Below are positions 13,326 through 25,454 of a stretch of DNA of 64,000 nucleotides, in pieces. Position 1 is the first letter of the stretch, and every line of letters starts with the position of its first letter. This stretch comes from Glaciozyma antarctica PI12. Lineage: Eukaryota > Basidiomycota > Microbotryomycetes > Kriegeriales > Camptobasidiaceae. Made by a program: the position numbers and the translations under genes. The notes below the pieces were generated by a model. The model saw nothing but the letters and a program-made list of their open reading frames with translations, searched no databases and was not told where the DNA came from. The stretch is from assembly GCA_002917775.1 (NCBI GenBank), contig KZ627148.1, positions 1,655,183 through 1,719,182 of the forward strand. Direction: 5' to 3'.

Positions 13326-16300
13326 GTGGCTTCCACCCCTCCTCCACGCCGGCTGCGTGGGCCTCTTGCCCCGTCGTTGGTTATCGACACCTCTCACCAG
13401 CAACACTCGCAGACGGTCCAATCCACTCCCTCGCCCTATGCTCAGTCGCCCTCCAACTACTCCTCGCCTAACCCCTTCCAAGTCTCGACCTCGTTCTCCG
13501 CTGGCAACTCCGAGGAAACACCGCGCGCTGGCGCTCAAGCGGGAAGCAATCGGGACGCGGCAGCTGGGGATGGGCAGAGGGTAGAGAAGGAGAAGGCTAC
13601 TAGCAAGGGCAAGCTCGAGACGCGGAAGCTGCTCCTTCACCTCCTCGAGCAGCTGCGGAGAGCGATGGCTCAAGCTCCGAGCGTGTTTGGTACGAGCGGA
13701 GCTGTTGGAGGGAAGGGGAAGGGGAAGGCGGCTCAGAGCGATAGTGAGGACGACGAGGGCGACATTCTCAGGCGGAGGAAGTCCAAGGTACCCGACTGGG
13801 GCAGCCTGTGCTTCGAGCTGATGGTCCAGCTGCGCGACGTCTTGCGGGTGTCGGAGCTCAGAGGTTGGAACCTTTTCATGTCTAGGTGAGTTCCAGAGCA
13901 CCCACACACTGACCTCCTTCTAATTTGCGTTGGCGTACAGCGATACCTTCGAAGCCGAGCCGGACCTCACCCCTCCACCTTCCCCTTCCTCCCCTCGCTC
14001 ACGCTTCCGACGCGGCACCAGCTCCTCTCCCACGCGCCAGTCGCCAGCTTCACTCACCTCTCCGTCGAATCCCACCTCCGGAACGTCCCTCTTCAAGTCG
14101 ACTCTGTCCATTCTCTCCGAGATCTGCCTCCTCGCCAGTACCAGTATCCCCGCCTTTCGACCCTCGATGCCTCCACTCGGACTTCAATCGCTCACCCTCG
14201 ACGTCGCTATCGTTATTCTCGCCTGCTGCAAAGGAAAGCCGAAGGAAACGGCAGCGGTCGGAATGAGCCTGCTAGGAGCGGTGGAGAGCTGGGGCGAGGG
14301 CACGAGGGGAAGAGTGCTCGCGTTCTTCGAAGGATTGACGAGGGAGTCGTTGGAAAGGCTTGGAAAGAGGTCGGGAAAGCGGGGTCTTCGGAGCGCAGCA
14401 GAAACGAGGCCAGCTGCGAAGGGAGCACCTGTTCCTCCCGTCGCGATCCTTGTTGACGAGCCCACCGACGTCCCATTCCAACCTCCCCACGATCTCTCCT
14501 CCAACTCGATCATCGTCGACATTGGCCGGCGAGCTACGTCGAGTACCTATGCCGGCGACCAACCCCTCGTCGTATATCACCTCTCCTCTCTCGTCGCCCC
14601 ACTCCTTAACGTCACTCTCGCCGCCATATCACCACTCACCTCCTCCATGGACACCCTCTACCGCCTCCATCGCCTACTCGAATTACTCCTTCAGCTAAAA
14701 CCCGATCTCTCTCTCGAGAAACTCGAAATCGTCGCCTACGGGAACGGCGCCGCTCGCTTCTCGGCGCTCGCGGTCATCACGTCGTTCTGGCCCAAAGCGA
14801 TAGGGCAGCCAAGGATCTCGGCCCCCTTCCCTCGCATCAACTACCGTGACGACGTCTGGCGCCTCGAAACGCAGACGATGCGACTTCCTCCCTCGGCTTC
14901 GCAGCGCGTCCTCCACCTTGTCCCCTGGAGATTTCCCGACTGCCCTTCAACACCCTCCTCGCGCCCTTCCCCTCCGTCCAGCAGCATCGGAAACCGTCCT
15001 TCCCACTCCCCTCCCTCCGCCATCACCGTCTGCCTCGACTGCGGTCAGGCCGTCACCGGCTTCGGCCTCCTCTCCCTCTCCTCGCTCGAACCTCTTCACC
15101 TCGAATGCAATAAAACCGCCGAAGGAAGCTTTGTCACGCACTATGTTACTCCGACCAGCACCAACCGGATCGCCGCCGCGAGATACAGCTTCCTAACACC
15201 TTCGAGGCGAGCCCTGGTCCTCGCACCCGAGAACGCCGCGCAGGAGGCCGCGATGCCGACCACCTTCCTCCCAGCCAGCGCGCACCGATTCCGCCTCGTC
15301 AACATCTTCACGCTCCCGCTGTGCGTCGTCTGCACCAAGCCGCTCTGGGGAACGGTGCTGCAGGGGTATCTGTGCTCCCCTTGCCGCCACTTCGTCCACC
15401 ACGACTGCCTCGCCGACCCCTCCCTCCTTCCTCCCTGCCGCGCGAACGACTCTTCCCCCATCTCCAAGATCACGATCGACCACACCGCTCTCCGCCGGGA
15501 TTTCGTCGCCTTCTACCGCGAAAGCATCTTCGACGAGGCGCAGCTCGCTCGCCTTTCGTACGAGGAGCTTTCGGCCTTCCACCTCGTCTTATGGACTCAG
15601 CAGCAGATTCTCGACGCAGGCGTAGCGTCAGGAACGATCGTCATCTCGCAGACGGGGCCGACGAAGAAGGCGCGCGAAGCGATGGATCGATTCGAGCTGC
15701 ATTGGCTCGTCCAGCTTTACGACGCGTATCGGGCGGACTCGGGTTCGTCGGTGGCATTGGAAGAGTTTCGGGACATGCACAGGGACGGGGAGGGAGAGGT
15801 CGACGTCGACTTCTTCTCCCTGGAGCTGCTGGTCTTCGTCGCGGCGCTCGTGCGGTCGCCGAGCGAGAGCGCGTCGCAAGATCGTTTATCGGCGGGGAAA
15901 GAGGAGGTGAAGGAAGCTGGAGCGTGCTATGATCGACTTGAGGTGTCGCTCGTAAGGGAGATTCTCGCGCGGGACTTTGGACTTCGCTCTCGGCAAGCAG
16001 CACAGCACGTCCTCGACCACCTTCTTCACCTCGGCCTCGTCGAACGGCAAGACGGACGCCTTCTCTTCCCCTCTTCCACCACGTCAGCCTTCGCCTCCTC
16101 CATCATCTTCCCTCTCCCTTCCCTCATCGACCCTTCTCCCAGCGTCGAGTCCCTCGTCGTCGCCATCGAGTCGTCCCTCCGCGACACCGATCTCTCGGTC
16201 CAGGAAGCCGGGCTCCTCATGCTCGTTCGTCGCTGCTGGCCAAGTCCCTTCGCGTCCGAGTACGCGCTCGAGCGGCTCACTCGCGCCGTCATTCGATGGA

Positions 16301-19300
16301 TCCTGGACGACTCGACCCTCTTCGAAGTCACGCGCGAGAAGGCTGCCAGCGTCGCGGCTCGCTACGCAAATCCGGGTCGAGCTCCACCTCCGCGCAAGGA
16401 CTCTAGGATCGAAGGCGACTACCTTGAGCAGCGGAAACAACTCGTGGCGCAATTGGCGTCGAGGTGGCTCCGAGCGCTTTGCGATCAAAATCCTCAACAG
16501 TACAGCGAGTTCCTGTTCTCGCAGACGGCCTCCATCTCGGCGGTATCGAAGGAGAGCTGTACGAGCACTGTAGGTGGTTTTCTACGCAGCGAGGAGCGGC
16601 GTCCCTGACTGTTCTCGCAACCAGGAACACACTGCGGCGTTCACCGAACTGCTCCTCAAGAACCTCATTCGACTGCACCACTCTCACGTCGTCTTCTCTA
16701 CATTCGACGATCTCTTCGCACGATGGCTCGACGAGGTTGCTTCGACGTGGGAGAGTCTCAAGCGGGACGAAGCCGTGCGTGAAGCCGCCTTCTTCCCGCG
16801 TCCTCCAGCTGAGTGAACTCATCGCAGCCACTATCGTTTCGGTCTCTCGCCCGGCTCTTCCAGGCCCAAGACCATGCGAAGTCGCGCTCGTCGACGATCC
16901 TGACTGGCATCCCCATGTCGGAAGAGCCGTCGTCGATTACTCCGGCCTCGGAAAGCGACGTGGCGGACCCATGGCAAGTCCTGCTGGCGACTTCCGTGGA
17001 CGGCGAAGCGGGACTGCGACGCTCGCTTCGTTGGCTTCGGATTCTGGCGCAATCAGGGTGAGTCGCTCTTACTGCCACATCGCCTCCTCTAAGACGTTCT
17101 TTTCATTCGGAACAACAGAGTCGACGCGACTGTTGAAACGCTGGATCATCTCGCCGGTCTTTGCGAGTCGCCAAACGCTTCCTTCGCCGATTCTATGGAG
17201 CTCGCCGAAGCGTTGTTCGCGTTTGCTTGGAGCCGCAGCGTAAACCGTCAAGGGATCGCAGCGATCGCGATGCGGCTCTTCTCCTTCCAACATCATCACG
17301 TCAAATCGTGCCTCGATCAGGGCAAGGACACGGATGCTGCGTGAGCCTCTTCCACATCCACAGTTCGCTGCCGTGCTGATTCTCGTTATAGGCTGCGCTT
17401 TATTCGTCGCACGCTCGCGGCCTATCTCCTCGCTGCGAACTGCAGCCCAGACACTTTGGTCTCGCTGGGATTTGCCCTGGAAGACGAAGCTCGCATTCTT
17501 GGAAGCAGGTGAGTTTCAGCTCTCACAGCATCCATTCCGGTGATGACCTCTGCATGTCACGCAGTCGAAAGCGGTACTCATTCGTCCAATCTGGGACCAG
17601 CGAAATCGAGTGCGGCGTCGAATTCCTCGACCACCTCACGCGGCAGTGCCAGTGCGAGGTCTTCGGCGCGCGAGCCCCGATTGCCAAGTTTCTGTTCGCG
17701 CTGCTGGCCAGCAAGACGGCGATTTCTAGTCGTGACTTGATCATTCGAACGAACGCTGGTGTTCTATGGTTCGTGTGTTCGTGTTCCTCCGCTTGTGGAG
17801 CTATCGAGCTGACGACGTCCTCCCCAGCGTGTTTCGCCTCTTCGACCTCAACCAGCGCGACCTAATTGGCGTTCGAATCAAGCTCCTCCTAGTTCTCCTC
17901 TCAGTCGATGGACCTACTTTCCACCGCCTTCTCGCCCTCGTTTGCACTTCGCAGGCTTGGGAGCATCGGTGCGCCGCTATTCGCGAGCACGAGTTGGCTT
18001 CAGAAACTGATCATAGCTGCGCAGCTTCATCACCCTCGACACGCTGTTTCTCATGCTCACCGAGTTTTCGATACCCGCATCTGGGGATACGCCAGCAGGC
18101 GCGCTCTCGCAATTCTACCCCATCATTTCGGCGTTCTTCGCTGCTCTTTGGGATCCAGAGGTACGATCTTACGCGCAGTAGCCCGATATTGACTGATGCT
18201 CCTGGCTGCGCAGGAAGCTGTTCGGCAGAAGGTCGGAACGCTGATTCAGGCAAGTCATCGCCGTTCTCGGCACAGAAGTCTTCAGCTCGAGTCCTGACTG
18301 CTTTTTTCGCAGTCGCTCCGTCCAAGTCATCTTGCCGCCCTTCGCCAGTCTATCCAAGCTCAATTCAGCGGCGGAGACACGGCTCAGCAGACCGAGGTCT
18401 GTGTCTTTTTGACGTCGATTCGTGCTTCGCTTCCAGCTTGGCAAGGTGAGAGCCACCTCGCTGCCGATTTCGTTTCGTTTCTGACTCGATACACTCCCAG
18501 TTCTATCATGGACTTCGGTGATCGAAGCTCTCTTCGCTCAAGAGCTCGACTCGCAGGTGCGCTCGACGCCGCTAAGTCTTCGCAACGACAGCCGACCTCG
18601 TTTTGTTTTCCAGATGTCGCTCCTCGACGCTAGCTCTCATGGGGAGGGTGAAGGCGAGAATATTTGGGTAAGATTAGAAAGCTTGCAGCTACAGCAGCCG
18701 ATGCTCACCTCTCTTCGCAGCTGCATCTCCTCGTTCTCGCGCTCGGCATGGTCGCGGAAGGCTTTGAGCTCGACAAGCCCAGTACGGTGTCGAAGATCAA
18801 GTACCACGCCTTCAAAGCACTCGGATTCTCGGACGTCAGCCTCAACCCCTCGATCGCAAGAGGAGGAGTGCAGATTACCTTCGGGCGAGGAGTCCCAGTC
18901 GTCGGCGAGGCGTCTCTACCGGTACTGGCTTCGCTCAAGCGCGTGCTCGATTGCTCGAAGCTTCTCTTGGTACGCCTTACCGCGGAGAGGTCGCCGGATC
19001 AAGCAGTAGCGACGGAGCTCGTTGGCGCAGCGTTCGTCGACGTCGTCCCGCTGCTGGTCAACTCGGGACTCGACTTTGCGACCCTCTCCTATATCCAGCT
19101 ACGCGAAATTATCGAGTGCCTTTCGATCATCGTTTACAAGCACTCGGTCGACGAGTCAGCTTCTTCCATCGTCCCCACCATCAGGTCCCTCGCTGCTCTC
19201 CTCCTTCTCAACACCACCTCGTACGACAATCGACTCTTCATCCTCCTCCTATCCACCTTCTTCCTCAAACGTTACGACTCTCTCAGCGCCGGCATTGTTC

Positions 19301-21243
19301 TGCATCAAATCCCTATCGTCCTCCGGCTCCTGGAAACGCATCCGGACGACGCACTCGGAGCTCAGGCGAAGACGTTCCTTCAGATGGCGTTCCTCAAGTT
19401 CTCACTCCAGGGCCTCTTTCTCAATCTCTACAAGGTGCGTTTGTCGGAGAGCTGCTCGCGAAGCCGAGTATTGACCCTTCCACCAACAGCGCGCCAACTT
19501 GGGAGGAGAGTTCTTCGCCTCGCTCGCTCTCGCTATGCAAAACGCGCCCAACACCTTCGAAGGAAATCAAGAAGTCTCATTGCGCGAGACACCCTTCTTT
19601 GACGTCTTCCGGCACGTCCTCTCCGCTCAACCTCAAGTCCTTGACACCGTCCTGGCGAACCTCTCGGAATACGGAGCCAAGGCACACGGATCGAACTGGT
19701 CTCTCGAGCTGCTCCAAGGTGAGTATTAGAGCGTCGAGACAAACGTTCAAGGCGCTGACTCGAACTCTGCAGACTTCGCCCAGTTCCTCCCTCGTCTCGC
19801 GCGCCAGACGATCGATCTTGAAAAGGCGGACGCGTTCGACCCTATTCCGACGCTGGAGCTTGTCGTGCTAGTGCTTAAGAACCATCCGCAGCACGCTCAG
19901 GTTCGCCAACACTCCCTCTCCACGACCTCGCGAGTACTCACGCGATCGCAGGACCTGCTGCATCAAGTCGCCGGCCTACTTCGAGCCTGGCTACCTCGCT
20001 TCGTTTTTAAGACTGGAGCAATCTCGAAGATCCTGGTCGCCTCGACGTCGAAGAAGCACGAGCTGATTTCGTCGACGATCATCACCACCGCGGCGGAAGT
20101 CCTTTCTGACGGCCTCCAAGGACGCAAGAACGTCCCGCTGCCAACGATCGCGGCTTTGCTTGACGTGCGAACCTCTCCTATCTTCCTCGCATGGGTCCTG
20201 ACTATGATCTTCAAAAGGCTCTTCTCATCGACTGCGAAGCCTGGCTCGCCCTCACGCAGTTCATGGCGCGAGATCTACCCAAGACCAGCGGTTGGAGCCG
20301 GATCGTCGCGGAGAAGCCCATGCAGACGAGCGCCGACGCCGCTGCGTTTCTCCGAACTATCTTCGACGCTCCCAGGACGCGATTCTCGCGGGTCGTGTTC
20401 GACACGATGCGGAAAGCCGGAGACCTCATCCTGCTTGCGAATCGCGTGGATCCTAATTGCCTGGAGGCATGCAAGGTACGAGTCGTCGTGTTTGAAGGCG
20501 CAGCTCGCTCGCTCACTCTCGTCGCAGGACGAAGACCCCGCAACTTCGCTTCGCCTCTTCAACATCGTCCTCCTCTCGGAACTCAGCAGTCCCGATCACT
20601 TCTCTCTCCTCCACCACACCACGTTGATCGCGACCGCCACCTCGCTCTCGCTGCAATCCTGCCTACCCAGTGCGTCGAGGCCGGAGCTCCCTCTGGCCGA
20701 GGTCGGGGAGGTCGTCAACCAGGCGTTTGCGAATGCTCGACTCGTCGTCCTCCTGAGCACGATGGGCGCGGGTAGGAACGAGCTCGAGGAGTACTGGAGC
20801 ATCGTCTGGCCGTCGCTGCTGTGGCTTCTGAGCGCGAGCGAGATGGATGGGGAGCTGTCGGTTCGTCTTCTCGTTGAGCTCTACTAGACTTGCGCTGACG
20901 AGTCGCGCTCCGCAGCCTATCGGCACGGTGGTGTGGGTCTCTTTCGCCGAGTGGATCCTCTTCCTCCACCACGCGGGCTCGTTCCTGGCGGCGGAGAACG
21001 CGTTCACCTGGAGCAGCTTGCTGGAGCCTTTTCGAGCATCAGGTCGTCAAGATCCCCTCGGTACAAAGGTACGCGCTTCCTAATCAGCTTTGCTTCCCAG
21101 CTGACTTGATTTCTTTGTAGTTATCGCGCGCATTGGCGAGCTTCGTCGAAGCAGCTCAGGAGCTGGAGCTGGAAGTCTTGGTAGGGCAGTGCGTGACGGA
21201 GGTGTATGTAGCGGTCAAACTCCGGCAGCAGATGGCTTTGTGA
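13326..21243 (+). CDS. very large helical-repeat protein with a C1 (DAG/phorbol-type) zinc finger; UNC80-like candidate
   Basis: Giant protein of more than 2000 residues: exon 1 ends at 13885, a 2.6-kb exon runs 13941 to about 16570, and many small exons follow to the TGA at 21241-21243. At 15283-15438 a perfect C1 finger is visible with spacing H-X12-C-X2-C-X13-C-X2-C-X4-H-X2-C-X9-C (LCVVCTKPLWGTV, YLCSPC, HHDC). A separate CLDCG pair lies near 15035. The rest is Leu/Ala-rich helical sequence of HEAT-like character, for example VDVVPLLVNSGLDFATLSYI and LFILLLSTFFLKRYDSLS. Overall size and layout remind me of fungal UNC80-like cation-channel-complex proteins, but I cannot confirm this. No in-frame ATG occurs upstream of the ATG at about 13665, although sequence from 13326 looks coding, so the true start is unresolved. 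Confidence 0.65.
15283..15438 (+). other. C1 (diacylglycerol/phorbol-ester type) zinc-finger segment inside the giant gene
   Basis: All eight zinc ligands of a C1 domain are present in order with canonical spacing. The hydrophobic groove residues needed for lipid binding in typical C1 domains cannot be judged without alignment, so it may be a typical or an atypical (non-lipid-binding) C1. Confidence 0.8.
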
Positions 21244-21379
21244 ATACAACAGTATTGCATTGGAGGCTCAGCAGGAGGGGTTTGGCGCATAAAGCGGGAG
21301 AAGGAAGATCGCGTGCAGCAAGGAGAGAGGACTTCGCGCGTTCGCTGCCGACTCCGCTTCCCTTCCTCTCCTCCGCTCG

Positions 21380-22379
21380 ATGCAAGTTTGGGCGGTCAGA
21401 GTCGATGAATCCTATCCAAACTCAAAGCTCCAGCTAGCCAGCCTACCACCGCACGAGGTCCTCGCCCCGCTCCTCCTCCTCCTCGACGCCGCCTCCGCCG
21501 CGCACATCACCAAGTTCAGGCGACTCGAGGACGCACAACGTGAGTGCGGTTCGCACTTGCTGGCACGTAGCTGATTCAGCACGTCCAGGCTGCTTGATTG
21601 GACGTCTCTTGCCCCGCCATCTGCTGGCGACGCGGTTCAATCTCCCCTGGAGCTCTCTCTCCTTCGGCAAGGCAGCAGGGGGGCGGCCGTTCGCCGTGCG
21701 TAGCTCCTCCTTCGCGGCGCAGCAGTCATACTGATCCCTGCTCGTCTGCAGATCCACCCAGACCTCCCGCTGCACCTGGACTACAACGTCTCGCATGACT
21801 CGACCTGGGTCGTGATGGGGTGGACGCAGGGGCTGGAGACGAGGCGCGTAGGCGTCGATGTGATGCGGGTTAGGATTCCATGGGAGGGGGAGACGGTGGA
21901 TCAGTTTGTGGAGGGGTTGCAGGACCAGGTACGTTCCCTACGCTGGCAGCTGAGAGGAGGGGAGCTCACGACTCTCACAGCTCACGATCTGGGAACGCAG
22001 CTGGCTTGACAGCTCGTCCTCGTCCTCCGTCAAGATGCGTCGGGTATTCTCGCTGTGGACGCTCAAGGAGGCCTACACGAAAGCTCTCTGCGAGGGATTG
22101 GGCTTCGACTTTGGTCGACTGGAATTCCGGATCGAAGACGAGCCGCCACGCATCCAATGCAGCGTGGAAGGCCGACCCCTCGGACGCTGGAGGTTTAAGC
22201 TGGTGGAGCTGGACGAGGAACATCTGCTGGCGGTCGCGACGGAGGGAGAGGGGGAGGCTGAGGAGGTGCCGTTCGTCGCTGCGGGAACGCTTCCATCGTG
22301 GATTAATGTGGTGCCTCTGGCGGAGATGGTGGCTGGGAGGACAGCGAACGAGCTGGAATACGAAGACGTGGCCTTGTGA
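21380..22379 (+). CDS. 4'-phosphopantetheinyl transferase (Sfp/NpgA/Lys5 type)
   Basis: Transfers the phosphopantetheine arm of CoA to carrier domains; fungal enzymes of this type serve alpha-aminoadipate reductase (lysine synthesis) and NRPS/PKS proteins. Four exons begin with MQVWAVRVDES. Blocks seen: HITKFRRLEDAQRCLIGRLL, the NVSHDSTWVVMGW block, VGVDVMRVRIP containing the Mg-binding Asp, and TLKEAYTKALCEGLGFDFGR with the Glu and Lys of the WxxKEAxxK motif (here L replaces W-side spacing). The end, LEYEDVAL, stops at 22377-22379. It lies 137 bases downstream of the giant C1 gene on the same strand and converges on the SGNH hydrolase gene. Family is clear; the substrate set is inferred. Confidence 0.88.
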
Positions 22380-22581
22380 GAGAGGGAGGGATCGAGGACC
22401 TCATCTGCTCCTACTCGGATTCTGATCTTGCTCAGCTCTCTCGCAAGCTCGCTCCTCCTTCCCGCCCAAGCCGCCTCAAACAGCGTTCTAGTGAATGCAG
22501 GTGTGAAACTGAGTCGCCTGGGTATACTCGAGCAAATAAAGACCGCTCTCCCTTCCTCCTCTCCTCCGCGCACCTCCCCTC

Positions 22582-22606
22582 CTCGCTCCTCGCTCCTCGC
22601 TCCTCG
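22582..22606. repeat. 7-base tandem repeat (CTCGCTC)
   Basis: Three full copies and part of a fourth of CTCGCTC lie in the short space between the convergent phosphopantetheinyl transferase and SGNH hydrolase genes. Small microsatellite with no obvious function. Confidence 0.8.
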
Positions 22607-22618
22607 ACTCCCTCCCGC

Positions 22619-24667
22619 CTACGTACTGAAGATGCCGTACAGCTTGAACTTGGCAGCGTCGACACCAGGCGTTCCCTGGAGCTCGCAAACGATGTAATGC
22701 GGTCCCTTCGTAACGCCCTGGTCGATCTGCGTAACACTGCGAGCACACATCACATCAGCTCCCTCCTCGCTCCCACGCCAAAAGGAACTCACGTCGGCTG
22801 CCCGTAGTCCCTGTTCCAGCTCCCCCTTGAGCTCGACCGCTCCCTCCGTATTATCGTCGACCCAACACAGCACCGTCCCCCACCCCTGCGTCTCCGGTCC
22901 CTTCAAATAATGAACCGCGATATCTCCCGCACCGCACTTGATCGGAACCTTGAGTAAACTCCCCGGCATATCGGTGTACCAATAATGCCTCTCGTCCTCG
23001 TCGTCCGGTCGAGGAACGACGGGGTTCCATCCCGAGTCGGCGAAGACGCTCTGAGGGAGGGGGTTGATGAGATCGTTCGCCGAGGCGCAGTTGGGCTTGA
23101 TTTCGCGAAAGTGGGCGAGAGTATGAGGTTTGTCGGTGATGCGGAAAGGGGGGATGCCGAGGTACGCTGAGCGACTGCCAGCGGCGCGTCCAGAGGAACC
23201 GGCTTCGAGGTCGGCAGCGTCGGTGGAGAGGTACGAATCTTTGCGGAGACCTTTGCCCGAGAGGAGGGAGGGGGAGTCGTCCGAGGCGGAGGTAGAGGCG
23301 AGTGAGGCCCCGCCGTAGAAGGCTAGGTCGGCGTTGAGCGACTCCGAGTCCCAGACGCGGCAGATCTCCGATTCGAGGTAGGAGATGAGCGTGTCGGCGA
23401 GGAGCTCGTGGCCCTTCGAGTTGGCGAGGATGGGGTCGAGGAAGTAGGTCTGGCGAACTTTTTGAGGGTTCATGAGGTACTCCTCGTACAGCAGGCCCTT
23501 GACGCTGGGAGGAATGGTGTCAGTACTTGCCGAGATAGGTGAGGAACACAGAACGAACCTGAGATGAACGACGTCGTAGAACTGAGCGACGGCGGCGTGC
23601 CAGACTTCGGGACCTGCGAAGCCGTGCTCGCCTTGGATTTGAGGGCTAAAGTGACCGAGGAGGATGACGGCGGGCTGGTCGGGGCGGAGAAGGAGGGAGC
23701 GAACGAGGAGGTCGGTAGTTGCGAGGGAGGTGGGGTCGCTGCAGGGGAGAGCGCGCGTTAGCAGGACGCGAAGGAGGCTCGCTGGGAGCCACGCACTGAG
23801 GATCTTCCGTGTCGAACTCGACGATAACGAGATCAACTCGGTCGGGGAGGTGCATGTCGGAGCAAAAGCCAAAGTAGGAGTTCCCCGTTCGTCGTACTGC
23901 CCAGTCCCAAGAGTCAGCTCTCGCGCCTCTAGCGGGGAACGCGACTCACGAGCTCCGTTCGTCAGCTCGTTGGCAGGATGAGGGAAGACGTCGTTCAGCC
24001 AGCTGAAGAGGCGATGCGGGTAGCAGTTGGGTCCGACGGGGTTGCCCAGAGGATGCGCCATCGTCGCGTCCAGGCCGTGGCAGCTGCTCACGCTTCCTCC
24101 CAAGACGCCAATCGTGATGGGCAAGCCTGCCATCGCCCTCTTGATGACCTTCTGCACGCGCTCCGAGCTCCCAACGTGCGCCCTCGTCTTCATAATCGCG
24201 TCCTGGCCGTAAACGGCGCCCAGCTCGTCATTCGGCCCAAACGTTGGGCAGAACGTGAACGGCGGGGGCGCCGAGAAGTTGGCGGGACCGTCTCCTCCCG
24301 TTCCGCCATGTGATAGTGACGCCGCCGTGCGCTGCTTGCGGATGGACCGTAGGAGGGCGTCCGTTCGCCTGCTCGAAGAGAACTGGCTTCGACTGGCGAA
24401 ACCTGGGAGAGAGCGACCGCGGCCGTAGGACGAGGAGGTGTTGGCGTCGGGAGAGAGGAAGTGGAGGAAGAGGAGGAGAAGGGCAAAGGGGGAGAGGAGG
24501 AGGAGCACGCGTCGGCGCGAAGTCGTAGCCTTGGTCGAACCGTCCTCGTTCTGCCCCTTGAGGATACGCGCGAAGGTCGAGGCAGAGTCGTCGACGTTCC
24601 CTCGAGGCGCGCCTGTTAGAGCTGGTGATATACGCCCGTCGACGTCCTGGCGGCGGCGGTGGATCAT
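22619..24667 (-). CDS. type II membrane SGNH/GDSL-like hydrolase
   Basis: Probable Golgi or cell-surface esterase acting on glycans. A cytoplasmic N-terminal region is followed by one membrane segment (RRVLLLLSPFALLLLFLHFL) and then a lumenal domain. The nucleophile block is TIGVLGGSVSSCHGLDATMA (GxS-type). The catalytic Asp/His block appears late as DPILANSKGHELLADTL. Other blocks: YPHRLFSWLNDVFPHP, VDLVIVEFDTEDPQ and PAVILLGHFSPQIQGEHGF. The start chosen is the first ATG (24667, MIHRRRQDVDGR); the frame stays open 38 codons further upstream but has no ATG, and a GTGAGT donor near 24940 suggests a 5' UTR intron. It stops at 22621-22619 after KLYGIFST. Families like this are common in basidiomycetes and include capsule-associated proteins; the substrate is unknown. 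Confidence 0.7.
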   Translation of the reverse strand: MIHRRRQDVDGRISPALTGAPRGNVDDSASTFARILKGQNEDGSTKATTSRRRVLLLLSPFALLLLFLHFLSPDANTSSSYGRGRSLPGFASRSQFSSSRRTDALLRSIRKQRTAASLSHGGTGGDGPANFSAPPPFTFCPTFGPNDELGAVYGQDAIMKTRAHVGSSERVQKVIKRAMAGLPITIGVLGGSVSSCHGLDATMAHPLGNPVGPNCYPHRLFSWLNDVFPHPANELTNGARESRSPLEARELTLGTGQYDERGTPTLAFAPTCTSPTELISLSSSSTRKILSAWLPASLLRVLLTRALPCSDPTSLATTDLLVRSLLLRPDQPAVILLGHFSPQIQGEHGFAGPEVWHAAVAQFYDVVHLRFVLCSSPISASTDTIPPSVKGLLYEEYLMNPQKVRQTYFLDPILANSKGHELLADTLISYLESEICRVWDSESLNADLAFYGGASLASTSASDDSPSLLSGKGLRKDSYLSTDAADLEAGSSGRAAGSRSAYLGIPPFRITDKPHTLAHFREIKPNCASANDLINPLPQSVFADSGWNPVVPRPDDEDERHYWYTDMPGSLLKVPIKCGAGDIAVHYLKGPETQGWGTVLCWVDDNTEGAVELKGELEQGLRAADVSSFWRGSEEGADVMCARSVTQIDQGVTKGPHYIVCELQGTPGVDAAKFKLYGIFST

Positions 24668-25454
24668 GAAGAAGGAGGGGGAGGGAGGAGTGCCGTATCG
24701 ATTGAGCTCTGGGCCTCTGGGAAGGAACGGGGAGCGCGTAACGCGTGTCGGTGAAGGCGGGAGGAAGGGGGTCGGAGTCACCTGGCTCCACGGCGGGTTG
24801 AAGGTGAAAGGAGTAAGGCGTGCGGCTGAGGAGAGGCGAGCTGGATGAGAGGAGGAGGAGGGGAAGAGGATGAAGGTGATCGATGATCAGCCTCAGGGCG
24901 CGCAGCCCAAGTAGCAAAATCAAGCTCAGGACTCACGCGACGATCTTCACAGAGAGAGTGCTACTCAATCTACGCACAGGGCAGACAGAGAAGGAAGCAG
25001 AGAAGAGACGCTTCGACCTCGTTCAACTCCGAGGAGGAACGGCCTGAGTTTCGAGCGAGCGGTGCTGCAGCTGTTTCGAAAATGAGGCAAGAGCTGGCTC
25101 TTTTTTGCAAGGCCCTGGACGAGACAGATAACTATCGTCACGCTGGGATCAGGCTCAGCAGAGGCACTGAAAGAGACGAAGAAATCGAGGATTGCACTCG
25201 GGCGGCGCGCAACACCTTCGAGTCTTACCACGGCTCTTGCTCCTGTTCTTCTTCCTCCCCCGCTTCACCTTCCTCCTCAAGTCGGCAGCTGGTCTGCTCA
25301 ACCGACGGCAGACCTACTCCCACCAGTCACTTCCCCAGCCTCGCCCCTCTTCCCGCGCCGCCCAGCTCTCCCGTGTCTCGACAGCTTCGTCGCGACAGCT
25401 CCTTGTGTCACTCGCACGTCAACGCAGAGAACTGTAGGACGAATTAGCTCATTC
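24668..25454. other. divergent promoter region, SGNH hydrolase / GT69 mannosyltransferase
   Basis: These ~790 bases separate two start codons pointing away from each other, so both promoters and 5' UTRs lie here. The left part carries a likely 5' UTR intron of the SGNH gene on the minus strand (donor near 24940). A short T/A-containing patch near 25090-25130 stands out from the GC-rich surroundings. No coding signal is supported. Confidence 0.45.

Noticed and set aside
25082-25447. Possible small gene between the SGNH hydrolase and GT69 genes
   Set aside because: Low-complexity Ser/Pro translation with no conserved block; it lies in the GT69 leader.
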